64,000 bases of DNA from assembly GCA_023630585.1 (NCBI GenBank), contig CM042544.1, forward strand, positions 15,361,756-15,425,755, given 5' to 3'. Within the stretch, counting starts at the first letter, position 1. Each line of letters begins with the position of its first letter. Source of the stretch: Cranoglanis bouderius. Taxonomy: Eukaryota > Chordata > Actinopteri > Siluriformes > Cranoglanididae. The notes beneath the pieces are model-generated. The model was not told the origin of the DNA. It made no database searches and saw only the letters and a program-made list of their open reading frames with translations. Made by a program: the position numbers and the translations under genes. This document shows, piece after piece, positions 12,549 to 25,564 of the stretch.

Positions 12549-13596
12549 CAGTATCTCACAAAAGTGAGTACACCCCTCACATTTTTGTAAATATTTTATT
12601 ATATCTTTTCATGGGACAACACTGAAGAAATGACACTTTGCTACAATGTAAAGTAGTGAGTGTACAGCTTGTATAACAGTTTAAATTTGCTGTCCCCTCA
12701 AAATAACTCAACACACAGCCATTAATGTCTATACTGCTGGCAACAAAAGTGAGTACACCCCTAAGTGAAAATGTCCAAATTGGGCCCAAAGTGTCAATAT
12801 TTTGTGTGGCCACCATTATTTTCCAGCACTGCCTTAACCCTGTTGGGCATGGAGTTCACCAGAGCTTCACAGGTTGCCACTGGAGTCCTCTTCCACTCCT
12901 CCATGACGACATCACAGAGCTGGTGGATGTTAGAGACCTTGCGCTTCCGTTTGAGGATGCCCCACAGATGCTCAATAGGGTTTAGGTCTGGAGACATGCT
13001 TGGCCAGTCCATCACCTTTACCCTCAGCTTCTTTAGCAAGACAGTGGTCGTCTTGGAGGTGTGTTTGGGGTCGTTATCATGTTGGAATACTGCCCTGCGG
13101 CCCAGTTTCCGAAGGGAACTGCTTCAGTATGTCACAGTACATGTTGGCATTCATAGTTCCCTCAATGAACTGTAGCTCCCCAGTGCTGGCAGCACTCATG
13201 CAGCCCCAGACCATGACACTCCCACCACCATGCTTGACTGTAGGCAAGACACACTTGTCTTTGTACTCCTCACCTGGTTGCTGCCACACACCCTTGACAC
13301 CATCTGAACCAAATAAGTTTATCTTGGTCTCATCAGACCACAGGACATGGTTCCAGTAATCCATGTCCTTAGTCTGCTTGTCTTCAGCAAACTGTTTGTG
13401 GGCTTTCTTGTGCATCATCTTTAGAAGAGTCTTCTTTCTGGGATGACAGCCATGCATCATAACACCACTCCGTCGTTGATTATTTTCCTTTAACAGTATG
13501 TCTTAGTGTGTTATTCCTCTTATACCACCATAATTTGCCAATGATTACACATAATATTTTATCCATTTTTTATCCAGTCACTTTTGTGAGATACTG
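12549..13596 (-). mobile_element. Tc1-like element, family III
   Basis: Terminal inverted repeats cagtatctcacaaaagtgag and ctcacaaaagtgactgg (the latter read from the right end on the minus strand) are flanked by TA on both sides, the standard mariner/Tc1 target duplication. The minus strand encodes transposase in two frames: 13460-13077 with HVLWSDETKINLFG and GGGSVMVWGCMSA, then 13039-12794 with WPSMSPDLNPIEHLWGILK. The DNA-binding N-terminus is missing and there is a frameshift in the middle, so it is inactive. Confidence 0.9.
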
Positions 13597-13601
13597 TATA
13601 T

Positions 13602-13654
13602 AGTCCCCTCCAAAGAACTGGCCTGCCATTCCAATAGTTTCAGAGGGGACTGTA
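13602..13654. mobile_element. Minimal Tc1-like remnant (both ends only)
   Basis: About 50 bases with agtcccctccaaag on the left and the inverse cagaggggactgta on the right. It appears to be an extremely deleted element of the family whose other end occurs at about 15373-15432 and at 39197-39350. Confidence 0.55.
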
Positions 13655-13797
13655 TGTCATGTTAAACTTTTGATAACTTGGTGAAAACTCTTTAAGAAAT
13701 TATCCCAGAGATGAAGATGCCTATACGTTTGTTAATGCAAATCTAGCACATGGAAAAAAAGTGCTTCTGCTTTCTTTGTTCCTTACTACATTGTGTG

Positions 13798-13799
<2 letters not shown>

Positions 13800-13860
<61 letters not shown>
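13800..13860. repeat. (TG)n microsatellite
   Basis: About 30 TG units upstream of gene A. The matching position upstream of gene C (56188-56222) carries a shorter (GT)n tract, so the microsatellite predates the duplication. Confidence 0.95.
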
Positions 13861-13864
<4 letters not shown>

Positions 13865-14287
13865 AGCACGCACGCACGTACATGTCTTTGGTCTGGTATA
13901 GCTTTGTTCAATTATACTATGTTCTGTAAGACAGTCTACCCAGATGCTTATACATAGACTGCTTTGTTGAAGGGTTGGAGGGAGTTTAAGGGGAAAACAA
14001 ATGAGGGAGTGTTGGTTATTTGAAAGAGATTGAGGCAGCTTAAAAGTTCAGGATGCCAGGATGCTCGGGACAGAGGGAGCCTACATACATTGGTTATGTT
14101 TCTGCCTCTTTAAACTTTGAAAGCTTCTTGTTATGGAGTTTGTGTCAAACTGGAAACTTGACAATTCCAAGAATCAACTAAACAGTGCAATTCTGAAACT
14201 TGTGTTCTTAGAAGAAGGAGTGACCATAGCAGTCAATAGTGGTGAAAGGAAGTGAGAAGTGGTTGCATTGTGTTAATGATGTCTTAG

Positions 14288-14394
14288 TATAAATGTGAAG
14301 AGGAAGTGTGAAGGAACCAAGACGTGGTATAAGTTAACCGGGGCATATGCATTAGTGAATTTGTCTGAACAGTGATTCTCCGGTTTCAACTGAA
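14288..14394 (+). promoter_or_regulatory. Gene A putative TATA box and 5'UTR exon
   Basis: A TATA-like tataaat lies at 14288-14294. About 100 bases further on there is a strong splice donor (tgaa/gtaagc, with the exon ending at 14394). The next acceptor is at 14543 (cag/tagagg). Gene C has the same arrangement (tataaaa at 57075, donor after 57185, acceptor before 57533), which supports a non-coding first exon followed by exon 1. The start site is inferred, not shown. Confidence 0.45.
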
Positions 14395-14543
14395 GTAAGC
14401 ACATCCTTTATTATAATTCATATTACTGATTAACATTGTTCATGTACATGGATTTAGTCTGAGCATGTGTGGACAAGACTATTATAATAAGTTACATAAG
14501 TCCCTTTTGTCTAAGTCTCTTTTTTCTGCCTTCCATTAGACAG

Positions 14544-14699
14544 TAGAGGATTTGGTCAAGAAAACAAAACAAGATCAGCACAGAAAGTGAGAGACCATGG
14601 ACGCAGAGAAAATCACTGAGGTGGAGTTGAAAGAGCTCATTCCAGCAGAAGTACAAGAAAATAAGGATGCAGAGGAAGACAAAATGGAAGGGAAAAAAG
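14544..14699 (+). CDS. Gene A exon 1 (5'UTR end and start codon)
   Basis: Acceptor ag at 14542-14543. The ATG at 14597 lies in the context gagaccATGG. It encodes MDAEKITEVELKELIPAEVQ and more, 34 codons plus one base, with donor gtaaga after 14699 (phase 1). Gene C exon 1 is nearly the same peptide, which supports this start. Confidence 0.85.
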
Positions 14700-16410
14700 G
14701 TAAGAAAAAAACCTAAAAAAAAGGCTTTGCATTGATAGCATTGTGTACTCTACAAATTGTCATTTGGTAACTGATAAACTACTGATAAATTTCAAAATAG
14801 CTTTCTGTTTTTATGTTCTTCTGCTTGTACCTTTACCATGCCTGAATGTTTGTCCAGATTTCTCATATATAAACCACTTGGTCATCCCCGTTTCTTTTGA
14901 GAAAGAGGCAGAAGAAGGAGAAAAAAAAGAAGAAGAAAAAAAAGAAGAAAAAAATGAAAAAGAAATAAAAGAAGAAACTAATGTGTACTGCAAACTGAAG
15001 AATCCAACAGAAGATATTTATAATGTGTCAGCGTCTACTTCCTCCCCAAAAGGCAATGATGGTAATACCCCTTTACTTATTTAAGCAAAAGCAAAAATAC
15101 AAAAGTCAATAAAGAAAACAGAGACTTACATTTTATATATATATAAAATGTAAGTCTCTGTTTTCTTTATTGACTTTTGTATTTTTTTTTCTTCTTCTTC
15201 TGCCTCTTTCTCAAAAAAAACGGGGATGACCAAGTGGTTTATATATGAGAAATCTGCATCCTGGCATCCTGAACTTTTAAGCTGCCACAATCTCTTTCAA
15301 ATAACCAACACTCCCTCATCTGTTTTCTCCTTAAACTCCCTCCAACCCTTCAACAAAGCAGTCTATGTATAAACATAGTAAAAACAATGGAATTGGCTTT
15401 GCTGTTCCAATACTTTTGAACGGGACTGTATAAGATTAGATTGTTCCTAGTAACTGAAGTCTCTAGATTTTGAATGAGAGTTTTAATAAATTTTGATCCT
15501 TTTTTGGTTGCAAGAAATAAATATATAAATATAAAAATTAAATAAAATCAAGACATGGAGAAATGTAAATAAATTAACCAGCTATTTTGATTTTTTTTTC
15601 TCATATTGAATCCACTTGTTTATTATTTCTTCTTCCCATAAAAGCTGAGAAAGAGGAAGTAAAAAAAAAAGAAAAAGAGGAAGACGAAGGAGATGATGTG
15701 TACTGCAAACTGAAGGATCCATCAGAAAATGTGTATATGGCTGCGATGTCCAGTTCCACTTCAAAACACAATAAAGGTAATATAGGTCACATACACATGT
15801 ACCTATTTCAGCAAAAGGTTTAAATAATACAATGATGTGGCACAACTGCACATTACAGTTGTCTGATAAGGTCTAATGCGTGTAAGAACGTGGTTATATG
15901 TAGGGTGAATGGGAGACATAAAAAAAAAAAAATATCCATGCAAACATTCAGCTGTCTCGAATATCTAATTTTCAACCTCGTAATAATATAGAAGTAAAAA
16001 AGATAACAAGAACTGTGGGACAGAGACTTCATGGGTCAACAGCAAAACTGAAAGTTGTCTATTCTTTTTTTAGGCTAAATGTGATGACACGGCAAATCTT
16101 ATTTCTCTGAAAACAAGTGTGTCATATTTCAGGGAAAATCTGAAGTTGAACTTGCAGTAATTTTATTCAGTTGAGACCCTGACTTTCGACTGTTTAGACT
16201 TTTGCAATTATAGAATAAATTGAATCTGAAATCAGACCAATGCTGCAGGGGGCATCTGGAACAATCGCCCTTGGATTAAGAACGCAGCAAACGTGCCCAG
16301 TGTGAAAACCATCAGACTCACCTGATTCTATCAAACCCCAGTGCATTTGCATTCATCACAAATGCACATGGAGAACACAACGGTTTGATAGAATCAGGTG
16401 AGTCTGATGG

Positions 16411-16509
<99 letters not shown>

Positions 16510-19436
16510 GCTATTGTGCGTTGCAGATATTATGCGCAGCAGTGGACCTCTTCTGTGTCCCACAGAATTTGCATGTCATCCCCTGCCACTCACGGTACAC
16601 GTGAAACTAATGATGCTGTCATCGGTTAAAACACATGCACAGGTTACTTTACTTCCTGAACAAGTGCGGACTCGGTATGAGTTGCGTTCACATTCAAGGG
16701 AATCGCGGCTCAGTTCCAGTACAGCTGAACGCAGACCGCCTCCTACAGATAGTCTCAGGTTCGGTACCGCAGTGTGCTTCCCGGTCTGCATGACAGCTTT
16801 CTCATTACCAATTTTTCATGCAAACCATGCTCTGTTTCTGAATAAACTGCAAGTGACAAAAGCACCCAACTCACACTCACAGCAGGCTGTGAGGTTACCA
16901 TGGAGATGAACACAGAAACTTCCACATTCACTGGCTGCACGTGCATAATATATTCAATTCAGTTCAGTTTTATTTGTATAGCGCTTTTAACAATGGACAT
17001 TGTCCCAAAGCAGCTTTACAGAAATATATCAATTCAGGATATAGATTTTAAATGTATGAATTTATCCCTAATGAGCAAGCCAGGAAAAATGAAACAAGGA
17101 AAAACTCCCTGAGACGATATGAGGAAGAAACCTTGAGAGGAACCAGACTCAAAAGGGAACCCATCATCATATTAAAGAGAGAGAGAACAATTCACAAACC
17201 TGGTGCGAAGTTTGAGCTACATTAAATCCCATCATGCACATCAAATTTTGTAATTTCGGACCCTACATGGATGTGAAAGTGTCTGGGGAATCGAAGGAGG
17301 AAGCGAACACATGTGAAAGATGAAAACTAATTACACACAAACACATACTGGCTTGAGTTGTTTCTACACGCCATGGGTTGAGTTAACTATTGATTTCTTT
17401 TGTATTTAGATGTTTACAGGAAAGTTCGTCTGTACAAGAGGATTTCCGCTGTTTTCATCATTCTATCTTTGCTCTTACTGGCTGTGGTTCTTGCCCTGTC
17501 TATGAAGTGTGAGTAAAGCGTTAGCGGTTAGCAGGTTACTGACTCACTAACACCAAACTAGTGCTGCTGTAAACAGCAACAACACATCTACTTCCAGCCT
17601 TGACTCAAATACAGAAAATACAACGGATGTTAGCTTTCTATAATCACTTTATTAACACTGTGGGGGGTGAAATGGAGGTGGATGCCCATCTTAAAAAACA
17701 GCATCAACATTTTGGTGTATAAATACTTCTTATTTTGCACTACAGCTATGACGCCAGTATATCTATGGAGTTATAAAAGCTTATGACCACCAACTGCAAT
17801 AAAAGCTGTACAAACAACCACCACCCATGTAATACATCATTCCATTAAATGAACCCCATGGTTTTGTATGCTTGAAGCATTTTGTCAACCAGCTGGATGT
17901 AGTTGGTGCACTATAGTTTCCAAGAAAGTTTTCAGAAACATTCTTGTATGCCTTCCATGCAATTCTCTCCGGCCCCACTAGAAGTTCTTCAAACTGGCTG
18001 TCACTGATGACCTGTTTGATTTCTATATCCAACCCTGCCCCAAACATCTGCCTCAAGTATTGAAATCCTTCGCTTTCCTTGTTCATGGGTTTCATTAAAT
18101 CGTCTGCCCAAGTTTTATAGGAAGAGGATGCAAAAATATCTTTGTTGGGTTGACAAGTGCTTTATGCGCCACACTTATCAGTCCTGGAACCATATACTTA
18201 CAGTGTGGCCAGTCCTTTTTAATGTAATGTGACCCTTTAGCATGGTTGTCCTATTTGCAAAAGAAACAGTAGATGGTGTATCCAAGCTGCATTTCTAGCA
18301 TGTGTCATGTGATCTACATGCCCAGTCAAGTAAACTAAAAAAAAAAAAGGAAAAAAAGAGAAAAAGATATGTGACAGGAACATGTCAGGGCGATTTTCGA
18401 GCTCAGTAGCCCCCCAAAAAAACACAAGATACACCCAAAGCTTTTCAGGTAGCAAAAGATTAGTTGTCCAAAGTTATTTGCACCTCCTTTGATGCTGTTT
18501 TATGGTCTTTTCACTAGATGGCGCACATATTAAACACCATTGTACAGCATTGAATATGATGGAGAAAATTTCTCCTGTTACTAAGAAGAAACCCAATGAG
18601 ATTGCATTAGATAACGAATGCTTTTTACTCTGGGGATGTTCTAAATTTAAACTAAAATAAAGAACGTTAAGATGATGATTCTCAATTTTGTATTTGAAGT
18701 CCAAGATTTTCATTGGCCTGTCAGATACAAAATAATTTCACTGTGAATATATTCTATATTAGCTGTTGACTTTTCCATTGTTTGATGAACTGTGGTGTAG
18801 CAAAAACTATCCATACATAGTCTGTTCTTCTACACTGACAAATATACTGATAAACATAACATTTGTTAGGATTTTCTGTAATATTACTCGTTTTGGTAGC
18901 ACGTAGACAGAAGCTGCCTTGGATATGTAGGTATAAATAATTCATTTTCTGTCTAAAATATAAAATTTATATATTGTTGTACAATCTGTTCTCTTGATGC
19001 GCAAACCTCAGTAAATGAAGTTCAGTCCAGCCAGAAGTGTCCAGTTCTCCCTGCTGAAGGGCTGAAGAAGGCCGATTACCCCCCAAACCAAGGTAAAACA
19101 CAATCAATTCCTAACATTCACAATTACTGTAAATGCTCTTTACTTTTAGTCATTTCTTTATAATTATGCTCTATTATCCTGTTTTATTATTGGTGTGAAT
19201 TCTTTGTTTATTTCTGTTTCTCTGCAGGGCATCAGTGTGCTGTGTGTGGCAAGGGCTGGTTGAAGTTTGGGAACTCCTGCTACTTCATAGCTAGGGAGCG
19301 TCTAACCTGGCAGGATAGCAGAGAGGATTGTCAGAAAAAGGGCGGAGACCTGGTTGTCATCGACAATGAAGGGTTGCAGGTTAATCAATCAATCAGTCAA
19401 TCAATCAATCAATCAATCAATCAACCAATCAATCAG

Positions 19437-19471
<35 letters not shown>

Positions 19472-21626
19472 GTAAATCAATCCATCAATAAATCAATCAA
19501 TAAATCAATCCATCAATAAATCAATCTGAAACTGAAACAGACATCACTATTAATGCACTCTGCTGTCATGACAGGATAAAGGTGTATATCTTACAGCTAC
19601 TAATTCAGTCTTTATTACTGTAGAGCCGTCTAAGTGAGGTAAGGGGCATGCTGTACTGGATTGGGCTCCATTATTCAGAGAAGCAGCAATGGATGTGGAT
19701 TAACAATACCGCACTAACCCAGAGGTGAGTCATCAATGCTTAGTTTCTCGTCACAGGACTGCTGTTTGCTGGATAGTTTTGGTGGGTGGAGTGTTTCTTA
19801 AATCAGCAAAGCTGCTTGCCAGTGCAACATCCACTACAATCAGTGTGGCTGCTGTGCTGAGAATGATCCACCACCCAAAATAACACATGGTCCTATAGTG
19901 GACCCTTTCCACTGATGTAGGGAATAGTGGGGGGGTTCACAAAATGTGCATAGCAGCAGTGAGTATTACTGTATTTGTCCTTTTTACTTATCTACTTATA
20001 TCACAATTATTACTGAGCTCTCAGTCTTAATGCAATAACTCAGACAATAAAAAAAAATACCAACACAATAAATTGCATACAGCACACAGAACAAACCAGT
20101 TCTATAGACAAATAATCTCATAGACAAACATTTCATAAATCATAAACATGAAACGTCTTTAAAATGCCTTTTTTTATTTTTATTTTTTAAAGTGCCTGTT
20201 AAAACGCTTTGTGTTTTACATGGCTGGTGGTGTAAGGTCTAACACAGCCTCAGGCATCTTTTATCTCTCCCTCTACCCTCTGAATGCATTCCCAGTTTCT
20301 TTCTCTCTTTCTTCCTGTCTCTCTTTGGCATGATATACACTATATAACCAAAACTTTGTGGACCATGACCCTAATATGTAGTTCTTCCACAAACTTGCCA
20401 CAAAGTTGGAAAAATACAATTGTATAGAATTTCTTTGTATGCTGTAGCATTACAATTTCCCTTCACTGGAACTAAGAGGCCCAAACCTTTTCCAGCAGAA
20501 CAACACACAAAGTGCACACCTATGCACAAAATGAGCTACATGAAGACATGGTTTGCCAAGGTTGGTGTGGAAGAACTTGAGTGGCCTGCACAGAGCCCTT
20601 GGCACACCAACCTTGGCAAGCAATGTCTTCATGGATCTCACATTGTGCACAGGGTGATCTCACTCATGCAGGAACAGGTTTGAGACCTTTAGTTCCAGTA
20701 AAGTGAAATCTTAATGCTACACCAAACAAAGACATCCTATGTGATGAAACAGTTTGGAGAAGGCTCAAGTATGGGTGTGATGGTCAGATGTTCACATACT
20801 TTTGGCCATATTTTGTGTATCACCCATGTGAAAAAGTAATTGCCACCTAAACCTAATAACTGGTTGTGCCACCTTTAGCAGCAACAACTACATCCAAACA
20901 CTTCTGATAACTGGAGATCAGTCTTTCACATCACTGTGGAGGAGTTTTGGACCATTTTGGTTTGTAGAATTGCTTTAATTCAGCCACATATGAGGTGTTT
21001 CGAACTGCCTGTTTAAGGTCCTCCCACAGCATCTCAATGGGGCTCAAGTCAGGACATTGACTAGGCCAGTCCAAAACCTTAATTTTGTTTCTTTTGAGCC
21101 AGTCTGGGATGTACTTTGATTCTCCTTCTGCATAACCCAACTGAGTTTGAGCTTCGGGTCCCGGACTGATGGCCAGACATTCACCTTCAGGATTTTCTGG
21201 TAGAGAGCAGAATTCTTGTTTCCATCAATTATAACTAGTCGCCCAGGCCCTGAAGCAGCAAAGCATCCCCACACCATCACACTCCCACCGCCTTGTTTGA
21301 CTGTTAGTATGATGCTCTTAGTGTGGAATGCTGTGCTAGCTTTATGCCATGTAATGTCTTCCAAAAGTTCCAATTTTGACTCATCAGTCTACACAACATT
21401 ATCCCAAAAGGCTTGGGGGTCAAGATGTTTTTTGGCAAATGTGAGACAGGCTTTATGTTCCTCTTATTTAGCAGTGGATTTCACCATGCAGCTCTCCCAC
21501 AGTTACCATTTTTGCCCAGTCTCATTCTACTGGTGGAAACATGAACGCAGACCTCATCTGAGGCGAGCTGACATATGTTACGACCCTGGTCTAGGTTTGA
21601 GGTGTAACATAAAAAGTAATAACATA

Positions 21627-21657
<31 letters not shown>

Positions 21658-23620
21658 ATAATAATAATGAGGTCGACACATGTTTCTTTCGGTTCTTTGA
21701 TTTCTTTGCCAATTTAATGTTGGAAAGACGGAAATAATCCCCAAAAAACAAAATCACACGGAAAGCAAATCTCTTCAGGGCTGGCCAAAATGATAAACAA
21801 AACAGGAGCTAACTTGACCCGTATCAATTTAAATAACCTAACAACAGAAAAGGTACTTCAAAATAAAACACAGAGTCTAACCTAACTCCTTTGCTAATTC
21901 AAAAACAGAGAACAAAAAGAACGTCTCAAAATAAATGGCACCCAACCCCTACAGCTTTCGTGATACAAAGAAAATAAATATTTACACTATGTTACAATAT
22001 ATACATATAAGGCAAGACAGGGAATGGGAAAATACAATAGCCTACCTAAACACAACGATAGGAAACACTTCTTAAGAAACACAATTCAATTCAATTAATC
22101 ACTTCCTTCACCCGTACACAGTATAAACAATTAGCGAATTCACTCAAACACCAAATAATATTTGTTAATCAATCATCACCAAACATCCGCAGTCATCTCC
22201 CAAACATAATGTCATTCTCTCTTTTAAAGACGCACAATCTTCTCCTCTTCAATCCCCGTACATGTCGTCAGCACGTACAATTAAGGGGCCGTTCACATAT
22301 CGTGTATTTTGAGTGCTCAAGTTCGTTATTTATGGCACGCCGAAAGGACAAAAAATATCTTTACGTGTTACGTGTATAGATGGTATAACGCCTGGACGTG
22401 TTTTGCACCTAAACACATTATTTCGTGTATAGACGTCTATGTTTCGGCCAATGGCGAGCCAGAAAACTTGAAAATTTTCGTAAAATTGATTAAACATGCA
22501 GTGGTGATGTAAATAGCTACATAATGGCATGTCATTCATGAATAATGCATATAAAGGTGACGTGACATCATGCGTGGCATTGCATGTACTCTGTCATTGT
22601 CTCTTTCTTTATATATCAGCACGTATCTACAGTCATGTGATGATGACATGATGTTACGTAAGAGGACTCGTTTCAAAATACATGTTGGAGTCATGGCTTT
22701 GGCAAATTTCATGAATAATTGTAAATTTTTTCAAGAATGCACTCACTTGTGTTTGTCACAATTTGTGTAAATCTTTCAGGTGAATGAATCGTTCTCGTTC
22801 ACTCATTTATGCATGATTATAATGAACCGATTCTTTGACTCACTAAATACAGATTTAATAATACACTTACTTGTCGTCACCTACTGTCGTAAACATGTAA
22901 CCGACATAAACAGATTCCAAGCTTCCTTATCATTAGCATTATTAGACAATTTAAAAAAGTTCATATAAATCATAAAGAAAACACTGTAAAGAGATAGATT
23001 AGATGAATAGATAGATAGAAACGAAAGGGGGATTAAAGATGAATTAATTGTAAAATCAAATACAAAGCATGCATTATATACAGTAGAGTTGGATAAAGTG
23101 GATGGATTCAAAAGCTTGTCTAATTTAATGTTGGTCACAAATGATTTGAACTGCATTAAAGTGTGGGATAAACAATTAAACAAAGTGAAACCCAGAAAGC
23201 TGTATAATGTTCACCGCCAAGGCAAAAAAATAAATACATAAAATAAATAAGCATAGTAAATGTAAACAAAAAAATGTTTTATTTACAATAATTATTGTTG
23301 GTTACATTGTACTGCCTGTATTTCACTGCAGTTTACAAAGAACTAGACAGCAGAAGAGATGCTGTGTCAACCCGGACAGGCGTCTGTTCTAGTCCACTGA
23401 AAGACAATTGACATTGCAAAAACAAACTGCAGTAGGCCCAACAAAAGCCAACAACTGAGTTTCTTAGAGTTTGTTGTTGCAGTGTGAATTTACCTTAATA
23501 TGTTATGTTTTACAATTTAGCTGTAACTGACATGATAATTTCCCCACATTTACTGTACTGTACATATGTTCTTCAAGGGACAGTTAAGCCCAAATTGAAA
23601 ATTCTGTTGTTTAACTTATG

Positions 23621-23656
<36 letters not shown>

Positions 23657-25508
23657 TTATTTTTTTATTTTTTATTTTTCTTAGCAAACCTGTCACAAAC
23701 CAAGATCTTAGACAAAATGTTAGCCCATGATAAAATTCACTGTCATTCTATGAACAATTATGCAATGAAAGCTAAAGGTTAATATTACAAATATTTACAA
23801 GTATTTATAAATTATCTGACTTGTTTTCACGTATTATTTGTGAAGTACCCCTTTTTAAAAATATTTTTTTAAATAAACAAAACAAGTGATTTGTGTTTAA
23901 TATAAACATGTCATTTATAAGTTTAGTTAAATAATACATTTTTGAAAAACAAAAATAGAGAACGGTACAATGTTTTCACAAATGACAACAACTAGAGGTC
24001 ATGGTTGAAAGAAAATCTGGTAATAAGTCAAATACACAACTTAATTTGACCTTTTCTCACTATAACGTGTTATTTTTTACAGTAACAAATGTTAATTTAA
24101 TTTTTACAATCTTTAATTGGAATTACAATTTTAACAGAAATAGGTGTATATTGTCATTTAATGTAATTTTCATTTATTGATATCATAAAAAGTGACAATA
24201 TGATGTTGTTATATCAGATGTACACCCCATGCAGAAAAAAAACAACAACAAAAGCAACATTGCAATCCAGTTTTTGGTATTAATTCATTATAGTTCATTA
24301 TAAAAAACTATTATATTAAAAGAAAATTAAAAAAATTCATAACTGTTATATAGAACTAATAATGAATGCATATTCATAATAATTAATGTTTATTTATTAT
24401 AATAAATATGAAATATACACGCTTAAATGTTTGTGTTTGCATTGCTAGATGATGTGCTTTTATTATGAAAAATTAATTATTTGCATTTACTTGTCTAGAT
24501 GCCATCATGTGTCCATGCGTAGACGTCTGTTCAATTAAATGTTTAGGCGCAAAAACACGTACAGACGGTATGTTGTCTTTACACGAAATCTGTGTTTACA
24601 CGTAAGGTCTAAACACATTTTTTGTCCTTTCGGCCTTCCATAGTTATTTGAAATGTAGACGCTCATATACAGATCGACGCTGTCGCGATGCGCTCGTTTT
24701 TCGAGATGAAAATGTTGGTGAAATTCTACGTGTTTTCTATGTGTTTCAAGGATGGGGTGCACCCAAACACGGCGTTTTTTTCTCTTCTCAATAAATAAAT
24801 CTAATAGCAGAGCTACTGCAATGGTTCTGCGGTGCTGTAAATCCATCCTGTGCTAAAACGTCCTCGTCGTTATGGAGAGCGCAGCTCATAGTTGCTTAGC
24901 AACGGCAGACGAGCACAAGCTCCCGAGCGCTTCAGAAAGAAGGTGAAAGTGGCACAGCCGCGTTCTCCCGCCTTTTAAGGCAGAGTGATCTGTGAGAGCG
25001 GAACAGGAAGAGAGAGACCCCCTGTCCCAAATGGCACACTTCATGTGGACTTGCGGTCTCGTGGCCTTCAGTTGCGCGGTTCTACCTGTCTCCTTTGAGA
25101 CCACCTTGCCCTGGCTAGTTTTTGAACTCCTCTCTTGGTTTATCCCAACGAAGTACTTGGAAACACAGCAGTATAGTTGGTGACATTTAGAGTGATTCAG
25201 GAAATGCAGCAAGAAAAAGAAAAGAAAGAATGTTAGATTTAAGGAACAAAGTATATATAACCTCTGAATGAACTCCAGAGTACAAGACGCCTCCTGTCTG
25301 TGAACAAAGTTGCAAGCACAGTCAGGAATTTACGATGTAGGTAGGATGCCCTCACAAATGACATGACCCTCAAGACTAATCATCCAGCCTTGAATGACCA
25401 GCTCTGTTCTACCTGACACTTTTATTTTAAAAAACATTGTTTTAAGTAACAACTCCATGCTGTAATTAATGGAAAGCACCAGCACCCCTTTTGGATGTAG
25501 CTTGATAA

Positions 25509-25564
<56 letters not shown>

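Larger units (their letters stand above)
15777..17409 (+). other. Gene A intron 3
   Basis: Contains a long hairpin (16301-16418), an adjoining (AC)n-(TA)n tract (about 16419-16507) and an interspersed repeat (16946-17170). A 174-codon open frame at 16385-16909 is half microsatellite and has no recognisable domain, so it is not called as a gene. Confidence 0.6.

Noticed and set aside
16385..16909. 174-codon frame in gene A intron 3
   Set aside because: The first third is microsatellite, the rest has no recognisable domain, and gene B's intron has no counterpart that I see.
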